NCBI GenBank assembly: GCA_964589365.1
Contig: CAZPTQ010000002.1
Coordinates: forward strand, 4,959-68,958
Length of the DNA: 64,000 nucleotides
Origin: M3007 sp964589365
Lineage (GTDB): Bacteria > Bacteroidota > Bacteroidia > Chitinophagales > Saprospiraceae
Direction of reading: 5' to 3'
Shown here: positions 33,801 through 41,404 of the stretch, one piece after another
How positions within the stretch are numbered: the first letter of the stretch is position 1
How the letters are laid out: the number at the start of each line of letters is the position of its first letter
Made by a program: the position numbers and the translations under genes
Notes under the pieces: model-generated
The model's database searches: none
Told to the model about the DNA's origin: nothing
Seen by the model: only the letters and a program-made list of their open reading frames with translations

Positions 33801-34976
33801 GGTGTGCGAGGGGATGGCGTAGGGCTGGCCGATGGCATTGGTGGGGTGGGTGTTCGCCCAGGTGCCACCGCTATTATTGCTCCTGAATACCCCAATGTAG
33901 CCGCCCAAATTACCCCCTTCACCGCATATATAAGCGTACACTTTCGAAGGGTTAGAAGGGCAGACGGCAATCATCCCTCCCGTTACGGTCATTCCAGCTA
34001 TGGGTGTCCACCAACCAGTATTGGAGTTTACGAACGTCGCACCGCCGTCGGTCGAAACCCGGAAATCAGAACCTGTTCCACTCTTTCGAATGGAAAAAAC
34101 GGTCAGTGGGACGCCAGGCTTAAATTCCACGGCCCAAGTCTGTTGGGTATGGAGTTTGGACCAGTTCGCCCCCGCATTTGCTGTGCGAAGCAGGCCTTGG
34201 TCGCTGGCTGCCAGAACCACATCGGGTTGGTCAGGTTTGATGGCGATGTCATTCACCCAAAGGCCGCTTTCGCTGTAAACCGTAGCCCAGCTCGCACCGC
34301 CATCGGTGGTTTTGATGATTTTTCCGCTCGTGGCGGCGTACACAGTGTTAGGGTCAGTTGGATGGATTTTCACTGCACCGAAAGAGCTGTGTAAGACATT
34401 CATCGTGAGTAATTGCCAGTGCAAGCCCTTGTCGGAAGTTTTCCACAGGCCACCCGATTCGCCGCCGGCGTAGAGCACATTTGGGTTGGAAAGCGAGATG
34501 TCAATGGAATAAACGTTTGTCTGCCAAGTCAGCTCTGTGAGTCCATCGGTATCAAAGGTTTGTTTGGGGCCCAGAAAGGTCCAGCCAGCGGAATGATCTT
34601 GTTGCCGAGCCTTGGAGCGCAGTTCTAACAGTATAGTTTCTTTCGCCGCAATTTCTTCTATCGTCGGTTCCTTTATCGAACCATCAGGCTGAACGAAAGG
34701 TCTTGCCCAATGCATCCAATGTTTGAAATATTGGGTATAGGAATTTTTCTCAAAGGGTTGATTTTCAAAGTATTCAGCGTAAGCCTTTTGAATTTCGAGG
34801 ACATTGGGGCTGTCTTCACTCAAAAGATGTATCCACCTTGGTGCGTCGGGTGTTATGTAGGGTAATGCAGGTTTTTGTTGTGCGATAAGGAGCGTTGGGA
34901 GAAAGAGGAATAGGAATAAGCCCGCCTTCGCTAGGGCTACAGCGGGTAAAGCGGGTAAAAATGTACGGTTTTTCAT
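30882..34976 (-). CDS. Large type IX-secreted protein: BNR/sortilin repeats, PKD-like, LamG, T9SS sorting tail
   Basis: A 1364-residue surface or secreted protein. A signal peptide (about 1-33) is followed from about residue 150 to 790 by BNR/Asp-box repeats ('GGLWKTSDKGLHW', 'IIKTTDGGASW', 'MWKTTNGGQNW', 'IYKTTDGGQSW'), indicating beta-propellers. A PKD-like domain ('WEWAFSPAPQWSGATNIRNPKVVFGDVGTYTATLTLNG') lies near 840-890, then a LamG/concanavalin-like domain ('TVTAWIKPEGIQPEYSAIF', 'GEWSHVAMVVEPSGITLYLNG') to about 1090. The C terminus 'FPNPVAESGTLQL..YAYRIENEGYMRFGQLVVGK' is a type A T9SS sorting domain. A 98-bp palindromic element lies in frame just before that tail. The target is unknown. 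Confidence 0.9.
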   Translation of the reverse strand: MKNRTFLPALPAVALAKAGLFLFLFLPTLLIAQQKPALPYITPDAPRWIHLLSEDSPNVLEIQKAYAEYFENQPFEKNSYTQYFKHWMHWARPFVQPDGSIKEPTIEEIAAKETILLELRSKARQQDHSAGWTFLGPKQTFDTDGLTELTWQTNVYSIDISLSNPNVLYAGGESGGLWKTSDKGLHWQLLTMNVLHSSFGAVKIHPTDPNTVYAATSGKIIKTTDGGASWATVYSESGLWVNDIAIKPDQPDVVLAASDQGLLRTANAGANWSKLHTQQTWAVEFKPGVPLTVFSIRKSGTGSDFRVSTDGGATFVNSNTGWWTPIAGMTVTGGMIAVCPSNPSKVYAYICGEGGNLGGYIGVFRSNNSGGTWANTHPTNAIGQPYAIPSHTNLMDANGVDWFTQGFYDMAIIVNPNNDNQLIAGGCSWFRSNNGGQTWEPLGGYVGGLSWSHPDIQALTALGNDLWITSDGGINYSNNFGQSMEARMNGISGSDMWGFDSGWNEDVLVGGRYHNGNMAWHESFPEGKFYRMGGAESPTGYVNPGKNRRLYHSDIGGHELRGGFLNGASSFPVGLFPNESYAYYANSEMAWDPRCWNIVYLGNGNKIWKSMDGGSSYTMLYAFPGNVDNTVFEIEISRSNPDVIYCSQWDGTDDSMWKTTNGGQNWTKLTGLPLPNNNDRVKMALSAENENLLWAAVSYGSNGKKIYKTTDGGQSWQNLTTAVLNNITIANIMAQYGTDGGIYLGTSRGIFYRNNSLADWQPYNLGLPLSAETNKLKPFYKSGKIRNGCWGFGVWEADLYEPSAVVVQPMASALSANCARDTIYFDDYSVVNHSGASWEWAFSPAPQWSGATNIRNPKVVFGDVGTYTATLTLNGQYSKSLSISIGDGCRADTIPGSAVNIGGNDFGDYIATPALNLNTNTLTVTAWIKPEGIQPEYSAIFMHDGETAGFNFRPGDNSLGLHWPGGQWWWNSGLIAPSGEWSHVAMVVEPSGITLYLNGRASKQSFNVLPVIFDSGNRLGNYKGWGGRFVKGSMDEVCIFDKSLTQEEIRELMHLTKAPEEFPNLVSYYQFNEANGPALDRVGVRHGSLAGPTVKREKSTAPVGKGVSKRLNIALGKKRYTFNGTGLTLVFPATGTYPNGEVVVSRLSVAPDTIPGIVHSNSTDYWILQNYGTNATFVAPSEIWFTEIGAMPADLPAASCKLWRRGQVAHGPLWQNLDAADVLNEGPNAALGFTSNNQLKAAGQFWLELPGLVELKTGSTAFTPSGNAPFTAALRGVNTPLPDGVNAVLPPFPNPVAESGTLQLRSGAPGNCTFRLFDAKGNQVRVLKFEREAVLSLTGLPVGAYAYRIENEGYMRFGQLVVGK
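31108..31205. repeat. 98-bp compound palindromic element inside a coding sequence
   Basis: The 26-bp outer arms 31108-31133 and 31180-31205 match at 24 of 26 positions as an inverted repeat. Inside are two further hairpins: GGGGTGT/ACACCCC (31138-31153) and CGCCGT/ACGGCG (31161-31174). The DNA is read through in frame and contributes about 33 residues between the last beta domain and the sorting tail. Confidence 0.85.
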
Positions 34977-35188
34977 GCGTAAAAGTGGAATGTTGATTGC
35001 GCAAATATCACGATAAAAGGGTGAGCGGACAAAGCTGTTATGGCTTAAGCCTATTGCTCAAACCCTCCAAGGTTAATCTTCATCTGCATTTTACCGCCTT
35101 TTATCCAAGTCTTGAGGCCGTCACGCTTGGCAAAATTGACCTTCGCCCCCGAAATCAATTTTTTGATCATCAAAGGCATCAATACAAA

Positions 35189-36685
35189 ATGGCAATTCTA
35201 CAGCCCAAACGGAAAAAAAGAACCCTGCTTTACGTACTCATTGGCGTATTCGTGCTGCTTATCGTGGCAGCTGTGTTTAAAGGCCGCCAAAAACCAAAAG
35301 GCGAGGAAGTGACGGTTGAAAAGGCCGAAAAGCGCACCATCAAGGAAACGGTGAGCGCGAGCGGCAAAATATTCCCTGAAACAGAGGTCAAGATAAGCTC
35401 AGACGTTTCGGGCGAAATCACCGAACTCTACGTAAAAGAAGGCGACTCTGTCACGGTGGGCCAGATACTGGCTAAAATAAGGCCGGATGAATACCAGAGT
35501 GCCGTCGAACAGGGCGAAGCCTCGGTTAGCACAGCGCGTTCTCAGCGTGAGATATCAAGCTCCAATGTGCAAGGGAGCGGTGCTCAAATAGAGCAATTAA
35601 AGGCTGACCGACAGCGCGTATTAGCACAGCTTGATGTGGCCCGGAACACCCACCAACGCAACGAAAAGCTCTACAAAGACGGGGTTATTTCAACCGCTGA
35701 ATTTGAGACTTCAGTGAGCAACCTGAAATCTGCCGAAAGTGCTGTAGCTGGTTCGGAAGCGAGTTTGCGCTCCGCAGAAAGCACTCTTTTAAGTGCCAAG
35801 GCAGGTGTTCGGGTTTCAGAATACGGTATCAACAGTGCCTCGGCTCGCTTAAAAGAACTTCGCACCAGCCTCCAAAAAACCATCATAACAGCCCCTGTGA
35901 GTGGCATCGTTAGCAAATTGAACGTGGAAAAAGGGGAACGCGTAGTGGGTACGCTCCAAATGGCCGGCACCGAAATGATGCGCGTTGCCAACCTCCGCAG
36001 CATGGAAGTACAAGTAGACGTGAGCGAAAACGATATCCTTAAAGTGAGCCTCAACGACGATGCCGACATTGAAGTCGACGCCTATCTAGGGCGCAAGTTC
36101 AAGGGGAAAGTCACCGAAATAGCCAACAGCGCAAGCAACGTGGGTAGCATAGGCGGGGTGAGCCTCAACACGGATCAAGTGACCAATTTCGTGGTCAAAA
36201 TCCGAATGGACCCGGCATCCTATTTAGACCTTCTGAAAGATGGCCGCCGCTATCCATTCCGTCCGGGCATGTCGGCTTCGGTAGATGTTTTCACCCACAC
36301 GGCTGAGGGAACCCTTTCGGTGCCGATTATCGCTGTCACCGCTCGCGATGACGACAAAAAAGACGAAAAGGATAAAGATAAAAAGGACGAGGAAGACGAA
36401 CCCGCCGCCGAGGCTTTGGCGGGTAAAAAAGACAACGACATTATAAAGGAAATTGTGTTCGTGGTCACAGGCGATACGGTTGGAATCCGGGAGGTGAAAA
36501 CCGGTATTCAAAATAACGATTACATTGAAATCGTATCTGGCCTGCAAGAGGGGGAAACCGTGGTGACAGGGCCTTATTCAGCCATTGCTCGGAAACTAAA
36601 AGGCGGTAGCCGGATCAGGGTTTCTGACAAAAAGAAGGGAGAGGGAACTGAAAAGAAAAGTGGAATAAGCGTGGAGGTTGATTGA
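35189..36685 (+). CDS. Efflux periplasmic adaptor (MacA/HlyD/RND family)
   Basis: This 498-residue membrane-fusion protein has an N-terminal anchor ('TLLYVLIGVFVLLIVAAVF'), a barrel-sandwich half ('ETEVKISSDVSGEITELYVKEGDSVTVGQILAKI'), a coiled-coil hairpin (about 100-220), the second lipoyl half ('IITAPVSGIVSKLNVEKGERV') and beta-barrel and membrane-proximal domains. A strongly charged insert ('DDDKKDEKDKDKKDEED') of about 30 residues near 390-420 interrupts the membrane-proximal domain. The ABC permease and ATPase that normally follow a MacA-type adaptor are absent; downstream is a terminator and a surface protein. The ATG at 35189 precedes 'MAILQPKRKKR'; the long upstream extension lacks conservation. 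Confidence 0.88.
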   Translation: MAILQPKRKKRTLLYVLIGVFVLLIVAAVFKGRQKPKGEEVTVEKAEKRTIKETVSASGKIFPETEVKISSDVSGEITELYVKEGDSVTVGQILAKIRPDEYQSAVEQGEASVSTARSQREISSSNVQGSGAQIEQLKADRQRVLAQLDVARNTHQRNEKLYKDGVISTAEFETSVSNLKSAESAVAGSEASLRSAESTLLSAKAGVRVSEYGINSASARLKELRTSLQKTIITAPVSGIVSKLNVEKGERVVGTLQMAGTEMMRVANLRSMEVQVDVSENDILKVSLNDDADIEVDAYLGRKFKGKVTEIANSASNVGSIGGVSLNTDQVTNFVVKIRMDPASYLDLLKDGRRYPFRPGMSASVDVFTHTAEGTLSVPIIAVTARDDDKKDEKDKDKKDEEDEPAAEALAGKKDNDIIKEIVFVVTGDTVGIREVKTGIQNNDYIEIVSGLQEGETVVTGPYSAIARKLKGGSRIRVSDKKKGEGTEKKSGISVEVD

Positions 36686-36727
36686 GAGGACGTATAAGTC
36701 ATAATTGTTTGATTTTCATAATTTTTA

Positions 36728-36771
36728 GCGCGTCCCCAGTAGCAAACTGCTGCAGGGGACGCGCGTTTTTT
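36728..36771 (+). terminator. Strong intrinsic terminator after the adaptor gene
   Basis: GCGCGTCCCC (36728-36737) pairs with GGGGACGCGC (36755-36764), followed by a run of six T. A small inner stem (AGCA/TGCT type) lies in the loop. Confidence 0.9.
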
Positions 36772-36947
36772 ATCCAGATTTAATCGCAAGTTGGCCACTG
36801 AAGGCTTTGCGCGAATTGACTTTTGTGGCCGACTAGTTGAATATTTTAACCAAAGTGTTCACGCAAGGCTTCTATATTGGCATTACCCCCAAACCACAAA
36901 AGATTCCCAATCAATTTCAAACTTTCACTCAAAAATTCCTTCCAACA

Positions 36948-38954
36948 ATGAAAAAACGTTTTTTGAATTTCAGTCAAAGCCTGACAGGCATCCTGACTAT
37001 TGTGCTCTCCTTTCTTTTTATTGCTGTTTCGCAAGGCCAACCTTGCGAAGGCGTTCAAAACCCGGCATCTTCCCCACTGTGTCAACCAGCTGGCAATCCT
37101 TTTAAGGTTTTGCTCGTTTTGGACGAATCGGGCTCGATTTTTGGCTTGGAAGACAAAGTAGAGGCTGCAGTTGACTCTTTCGCCGCCATCCTTAATCGCA
37201 AATCTCCAGCCCTTGGTAAGATATTCATGGGTATTGTAGAGTTTGATGACGAAGATTCAAATCCCATTGCTGTGATGGATGTAAAAGCCCCGTCTTTTAT
37301 CAACACAGTAAAGGATTATCTTTACAATTTCGATGGCAGCACTACCAACCCCAACTATCAGCCTGATGGCACTACGGACTTCGTGGGTGCTTTGTCACGA
37401 GCGCAATCTGTTTCTTCGTCCAATCAGGTAGATATCATTTTCTTTATTACGGATGGAAATCCTGACACCGGACTAAACACAACGTCTTGGATAGGGACAG
37501 CAGATGCCATAAAAAATTCTGGCACCTACATTTTTGCCATAGCCGTTGGTACGGTTGGAACAGTTGCAACTTGCGTTGTTACAGCACTTTCTGGGCTAAA
37601 TGAATTAGACACCCCAAACCCAATAGGTGTACCATATAATATCCAGAACGGAGCAGATTGGACTCGGACAAATTTTACTCAATTAGCGGATGACTTGGCT
37701 AATTTTGCAAACTCAATTACTGACACGCAAGGGCCGTCCATTACCTGCCCAGGCAACATTAGGGAAAGCAATGATCTAGGAATGTGCGGGAAAAAAGTCA
37801 CTTACCCAAGCCCAGTAGCCACAGATAATTGCCAAGGTTTTACAACGGTCTGCGCCCCGCCACCAGGCAGTTTCTTCAATGTCGGCCAAACGATTGTCAA
37901 CTGTACAGTCACGGACATGGTCGGATTATCCGCTAGCTGCTCTTTTATTATCAAGATACTTGATTTGGAGGCACCGAAAATCACTTGCCCCGCCAACAAA
38001 CTTATCAGCTGTGAGGAATCTTCCGCTCCGGCCAATACCGGCTCGCCGACCACTTCGGACAACTGTGGCGTTGCTTCTGTCTCGAATGCCGATATTCGGG
38101 TAGATGGTAGCTGCCCTTTCGAATTCTCGATCAATCGAACTTGGACCGTTGTAGACATTCATGGCAACGCTAACAATTGTATCCAAGTCATTTCTGTTGA
38201 AGACAAGAAAAAACCTGTCATTAATTGCCCGGCAAACATCACCGTCACTTGCGACACCTCGATTCCTAAAACAGGAACAGCTACCGCTACCGACAACTGT
38301 GATATGAGCGTAAGCATTACCAACCAAGATATTCATATCTCTGGCGACTGCGACTGGTTTTGCATCACTGAGCGCCACTGGACTGCTACAGACGACTGCG
38401 GCAATTTTAGCAAATGCGTACAGGTCGTCACGAAAGACGTGACTCCACTAATCGAGAAAGCCCTTGAAGGAGGTCCACTGGTTTGGGGTCAAACTGCCGC
38501 CACCGTCACCCTACCTCCCGGCAAGGGAGCCTGCGTGGTCAAATGGCTTCCTTATGTAGGAGTTGTGCCTACGGCTTTGAAATTTGACGATGCCGTGGCT
38601 GGAGCAGATTGCAAATTGATGACCAACCCACTTGACCGGAATACAGGCCAAATCGTAAACCCATTGCTCGGAGAAGCAATGAAGTTGAAAATTCTCGTGC
38701 GCCTCAACCCCGCGCTGGGCCTGAAAAAGGTGAAAGGAATCTTGGACGCCCATAACCCTCGTTGCGAAATGCACTTTATCGTAAGGCAGGCGCTTGGTGG
38801 TGGAGAGAACGCTAATGTAAACGAATTGCTCCGTGTTACTGACCTGACACTTGGCAATGTTAACGTAAACCTTCTGGTGCCTGAGCATGCCTTACATCTG
38901 TTGGCGGTATTGAAATGTGTCAATGATGGTAGAAGTGTTTGTAACAACCCTTAA
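36948..38954 (+). CDS. Secreted vWA domain plus HYR-repeat protein
   Basis: This 668-residue exported protein has a signal peptide ('LFIAVSQG'), then a von Willebrand A domain with a complete MIDAS start 'VLLVLDESGSI' (Asp59-x-Ser61-x-Ser63) and 'IIFFITDGNPDTG'. From about residue 260 are at least three HYR-type units ('PSITCPGNIRESND', 'APKITCPANKLISC', 'KPVINCPANITVTC') with paired cysteines. The C-terminal 140 residues match nothing I recognise, and there is no type IX sorting tail. It is probably a surface adhesion or protein-interaction factor. The ATG at 36948 directly precedes the signal peptide. Confidence 0.85.
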   Translation: MKKRFLNFSQSLTGILTIVLSFLFIAVSQGQPCEGVQNPASSPLCQPAGNPFKVLLVLDESGSIFGLEDKVEAAVDSFAAILNRKSPALGKIFMGIVEFDDEDSNPIAVMDVKAPSFINTVKDYLYNFDGSTTNPNYQPDGTTDFVGALSRAQSVSSSNQVDIIFFITDGNPDTGLNTTSWIGTADAIKNSGTYIFAIAVGTVGTVATCVVTALSGLNELDTPNPIGVPYNIQNGADWTRTNFTQLADDLANFANSITDTQGPSITCPGNIRESNDLGMCGKKVTYPSPVATDNCQGFTTVCAPPPGSFFNVGQTIVNCTVTDMVGLSASCSFIIKILDLEAPKITCPANKLISCEESSAPANTGSPTTSDNCGVASVSNADIRVDGSCPFEFSINRTWTVVDIHGNANNCIQVISVEDKKKPVINCPANITVTCDTSIPKTGTATATDNCDMSVSITNQDIHISGDCDWFCITERHWTATDDCGNFSKCVQVVTKDVTPLIEKALEGGPLVWGQTAATVTLPPGKGACVVKWLPYVGVVPTALKFDDAVAGADCKLMTNPLDRNTGQIVNPLLGEAMKLKILVRLNPALGLKKVKGILDAHNPRCEMHFIVRQALGGGENANVNELLRVTDLTLGNVNVNLLVPEHALHLLAVLKCVNDGRSVCNNP

Positions 38955-38986
38955 GCAATTTAGGGTAAAGCACTGATCGAACGATG

Positions 38987-38994
38987 TACTTTTG
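38987..38994 (+). promoter_or_regulatory. -7 element upstream of the 161-residue membrane protein gene
   Basis: TACTTTTG matches TAnnTTTG and lies 40 nt before the ATG at 39034. It abuts the hairpin at 38994-39032, so the hairpin would form in the 5' leader of this transcript. A clean -33 TTG is lacking. Confidence 0.4.
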
Positions 38995-39032
38995 TGCCGC
39001 GTCCCGCCCATGCGAGACGCGGCACAATTTTT
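38994..39032 (+). terminator. Intrinsic terminator after the vWA-HYR gene
   Basis: GTGCCGCGTC (38994-39003) pairs with GACGCGGCAC (39016-39025), followed by AATTTTTTA. It ends directly before the next start codon, so it could also attenuate that gene. Confidence 0.75.
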
Positions 39033-39033
39033 T

Positions 39034-39519
39034 ATGGAAAATCAAAACGCTGAAAATCAGCAACCTACTTCGGCAGACCAAACCGAATGCCTCTCCTCCA
39101 ATTCCACCTTGTTCTGGCGAGTATTTATGCCCATCTTTGGCACGGTATTTTTAGGCGGATTATTGCTCACTTTCTTGCTCATCCCCGAAGAAGACCTTTA
39201 TCTGCCTTTTCCGCTTCTATGGGGACAGGCATTCCTACTTGTACTATGGCTTGGTTGGCTGTTTTTGGTGCGTCGCACTGTCTGGCGCTTGAAGCGTGTG
39301 GATGCGAACGCGGCCCATTTTTTTGTCACAAATTACTGGACTACAGTGCGTTACCCTTGGGGCGATGTGGAGAAAACGGAAGAAAAAACGCGCTTGGGCC
39401 GCCGCATCGTCAATCTCTGCTTAAGGGCGCCGGGGCGTTTTGGCCAGAAGATCTCGTTTCTGCCAGGAGATCGTTTTGAAGAATGGAAAAAGGAGCATGA
39501 GGGTGTTGTCCCCTCTTAA
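39034..39519 (+). CDS. Hypothetical membrane protein with two transmembrane helices
   Basis: This 161-residue protein has a polar N-terminal tail of about 27 residues, two adjacent hydrophobic helices ('WRVFMPIFGTVFLGGLLLTFLL' and 'LLWGQAFLLVLWLGWLFLV'), then a soluble part ('RVDANAAHFFVTNYWTTVRYPWGDVEKTEEK') reminiscent of bacterial PH-like membrane domains. I do not recognise the family with confidence. The ATG at 39034 was chosen because the longer frame runs into the terminator hairpin. Confidence 0.6.
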   Translation: MENQNAENQQPTSADQTECLSSNSTLFWRVFMPIFGTVFLGGLLLTFLLIPEEDLYLPFPLLWGQAFLLVLWLGWLFLVRRTVWRLKRVDANAAHFFVTNYWTTVRYPWGDVEKTEEKTRLGRRIVNLCLRAPGRFGQKISFLPGDRFEEWKKEHEGVVPS

Positions 39520-39589
39520 CTTTAAAGGCCTTTTTTAAAAAACGCCCTTAAATCCATCACTTTATCACTCCATCACCCCACCACTCCAT

Positions 39590-40669
39590 TTAAAAAAACT
39601 CCCTCAAATTCGTGCCAATGCCCAAGTGTGCCACCCCACCTGCGAGGTGATAAGCGCCGTAGCCAAAATCTACGCGGAAGCGACTGATTTTGATTCCTAC
39701 GCCGCCGGAAAACCCTGCCAGGCTGCGATAGTTACTTACCGACAGTTCGCGTTTCAGGAGGTGGTTGTAGCCCAATCGGATGCGCAAACCCTCGTTTTTC
39801 CCGAGCAAAAATTCCCCGTTGAAAATCAAGTGGCGAAAAAAATTGTCAATCGCGGCGGTAGCCTTGTTTTCCTTGGGCTGCTCGTCGCCAAAGAGCAGCA
39901 CCTCGTCGCCCTGTAAATTTGGGTCGTTGTATCGGATGTCCCACTGGTGTAAGTGGTGTGCAATAACACTAAACCGGAACGGCAGGTGTTTTAATCGTTT
40001 GCTCACACCAAGTTGAATATCAAAAGGCAACGTTTCCTTTATATCAGAATAAGTAGAAAGTTGTGTGCCTGCATTGCGGATCACAAGACCCACGGTGAAA
40101 CGACTGGCAGAGTCGGCATAGATCAAGCCTGCATCGGCCAGCAGGGCCGAGGATTTGTAGGTGTCTAGCCTCGAAAATGCCAAACGGGCGTTCAATCCAA
40201 GCGATAATTTATCGGTCAGGGGGCGTGCTGCACCCAGTGTGAACGCCGTCTCGCCGGCCTTTACGGTGCCTTGTGTATCCCCGAATTCATCTGCGCGTTT
40301 TATCTCGCCATAATTCATGTATTGAATCCCACCGTGCATGGTGAAGCCCCATTTGGGCAATTGTTGCGCGTAGGAAATATAGCCATGTTGGATGCCGCCA
40401 AGGAAAAAATTATGGTTGAAGGCCATTCGGCCCGACATGGCAGGGTTGAGCGCGCCAGGGTTGGTAATGGCAAACACGGGGTCGTCGTCTCTGACGGCAA
40501 TTTGTGCTCCGCCTAGCCCGGTTACACGTGCGGATTGTGGAAGTGAAAGAAAAGAAAAAACGTGTCGTCCACCTACCACCTGCGCTGAAACCGTAGCAGC
40601 AGGCAGGAGCAGCAAGCAGTATGCTGCGCAAATGAGGTTTATTTTTTGTAGTAAAGTGTTCATGGTCAT
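39590..40669 (-). CDS. porQ: Type IX secretion system protein PorQ
   Basis: This 359-residue outer-membrane beta-barrel protein has a signal peptide ending 'ATVSAQ'. The PorQ pattern includes 'FSFLSLPQSARVTGLGGAQIAVRDDDPVFAITNPGALN', 'ISYAQQLPKWGFTMHGGIQYMNYGEI', and 'LADAGLIYADSASRFTVGLVIRNAGTQLSTY'. PorQ works with PorU, PorV and PorZ on the outer leaf during attachment or processing of T9SS cargo. This fits the type IX sorting tail on the protein at 30882-34976. A second ATG two codons in (40663) is equally possible. Confidence 0.9.
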   Translation of the reverse strand: MTMNTLLQKINLICAAYCLLLLPAATVSAQVVGGRHVFSFLSLPQSARVTGLGGAQIAVRDDDPVFAITNPGALNPAMSGRMAFNHNFFLGGIQHGYISYAQQLPKWGFTMHGGIQYMNYGEIKRADEFGDTQGTVKAGETAFTLGAARPLTDKLSLGLNARLAFSRLDTYKSSALLADAGLIYADSASRFTVGLVIRNAGTQLSTYSDIKETLPFDIQLGVSKRLKHLPFRFSVIAHHLHQWDIRYNDPNLQGDEVLLFGDEQPKENKATAAIDNFFRHLIFNGEFLLGKNEGLRIRLGYNHLLKRELSVSNYRSLAGFSGGVGIKISRFRVDFGYGAYHLAGGVAHLGIGTNLREFF

Positions 40670-40677
40670 GCGTTTAG

Positions 40678-41298
40678 TTATTTTTTCCAGCGTGTAAGGC
40701 AGGCGCCGTTTTTACAATCGGCGATTCTGATGAGTTGTCCATTTTCGTCATACTCTTTCAATTCACCTTCTTCAAGGCCATCGCCATCTTCATTTGGGGC
40801 GTAGGTGCCTTCGGTTTTCAGGGTTCCATTTTCGTAGTACTCTGTAAAAGGCCCGTTTTCAACATTGTCTTTCAACTGCACCTTTTCCTGGATTTTGCCG
40901 TCTGGATAGTAGCGTATGCTCAGCCCGGTCAGTGCGCCCTGAACGAAATCCTGCTCAATTTTTAATTGTCCATTCTCGTAAAAGCCCTGGAATTTACCAT
41001 GGATTTTGTTGTTTTCATAGCGTTCGATGCTCTCCAATATGCCTTTCGAAGAATAGAATTTTCGCTCGCCTTGCAGCGAATCGGCAAGGTAATGCGCCTC
41101 TTCGAGCAACACGCCCTCCGGCGAAAACCTTTGAGAAAGCCCCTCCCTGGCAAAATTGTCCTTGCGTCGCTGCCAGCGCTCGAGTTGGCCGCGGTCGTTT
41201 TTGGCTTCGGTAGTTTCGATGGGGCTCTGGGAACAAAAGGCTTGAAAAACAAGCAAAAGCAGCACGCTGTGGCGCAGGAAAGAACGAATGAGTTGCAT
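40678..41298 (-). CDS. YwqK/MORN-repeat lipoprotein
   Basis: This 206-residue protein has a lipoprotein-type signal ('VLLLLVFQAFCSQ') and at least five MORN-like repeats of the form 'G.F..YYENGTLKTEGTY' ('GKFQGFYENGQLKIEQDF', 'TGLSIRYYPDGKIQEKV', 'GPFTEYYENGTLKTEGTY'). The family is often labelled 'toxin-antitoxin YwqK antitoxin', but in Bacteroidota most are secreted repeat proteins without a toxin; no toxin is nearby. It ends 8 nt upstream of porQ on the same strand, so the two are probably co-transcribed. Confidence 0.8.
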   Translation of the reverse strand: MQLIRSFLRHSVLLLLVFQAFCSQSPIETTEAKNDRGQLERWQRRKDNFAREGLSQRFSPEGVLLEEAHYLADSLQGERKFYSSKGILESIERYENNKIHGKFQGFYENGQLKIEQDFVQGALTGLSIRYYPDGKIQEKVQLKDNVENGPFTEYYENGTLKTEGTYAPNEDGDGLEEGELKEYDENGQLIRIADCKNGACLTRWKK

Positions 41299-41404
41299 GA
41301 AAAACAGATTTGGCCCTGCAGACGCAGTCGACAAGTCAATGGCGAGCAAGGAATGCAAAGGTTGACGACAAAAGTCGGAATCAGGCTGCCTGTGGGGAGA
41401 AAAA

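Noticed and set aside
30882..34976. BNR repeat DNA as tandem DNA repeats
   Set aside because: The similarity is at protein level (Asp-box motifs) and the DNA is too diverged to be a tandem repeat array.
34997..35188. 64-codon N-terminal extension of the efflux adaptor
   Set aside because: The extension has no conserved or membrane character; the ATG at 35189 directly precedes the anchor helix.
40678..41298. Toxin-antitoxin module for the YwqK-like gene
   Set aside because: There is no toxin gene nearby and the protein carries a lipoprotein signal with MORN-like repeats.
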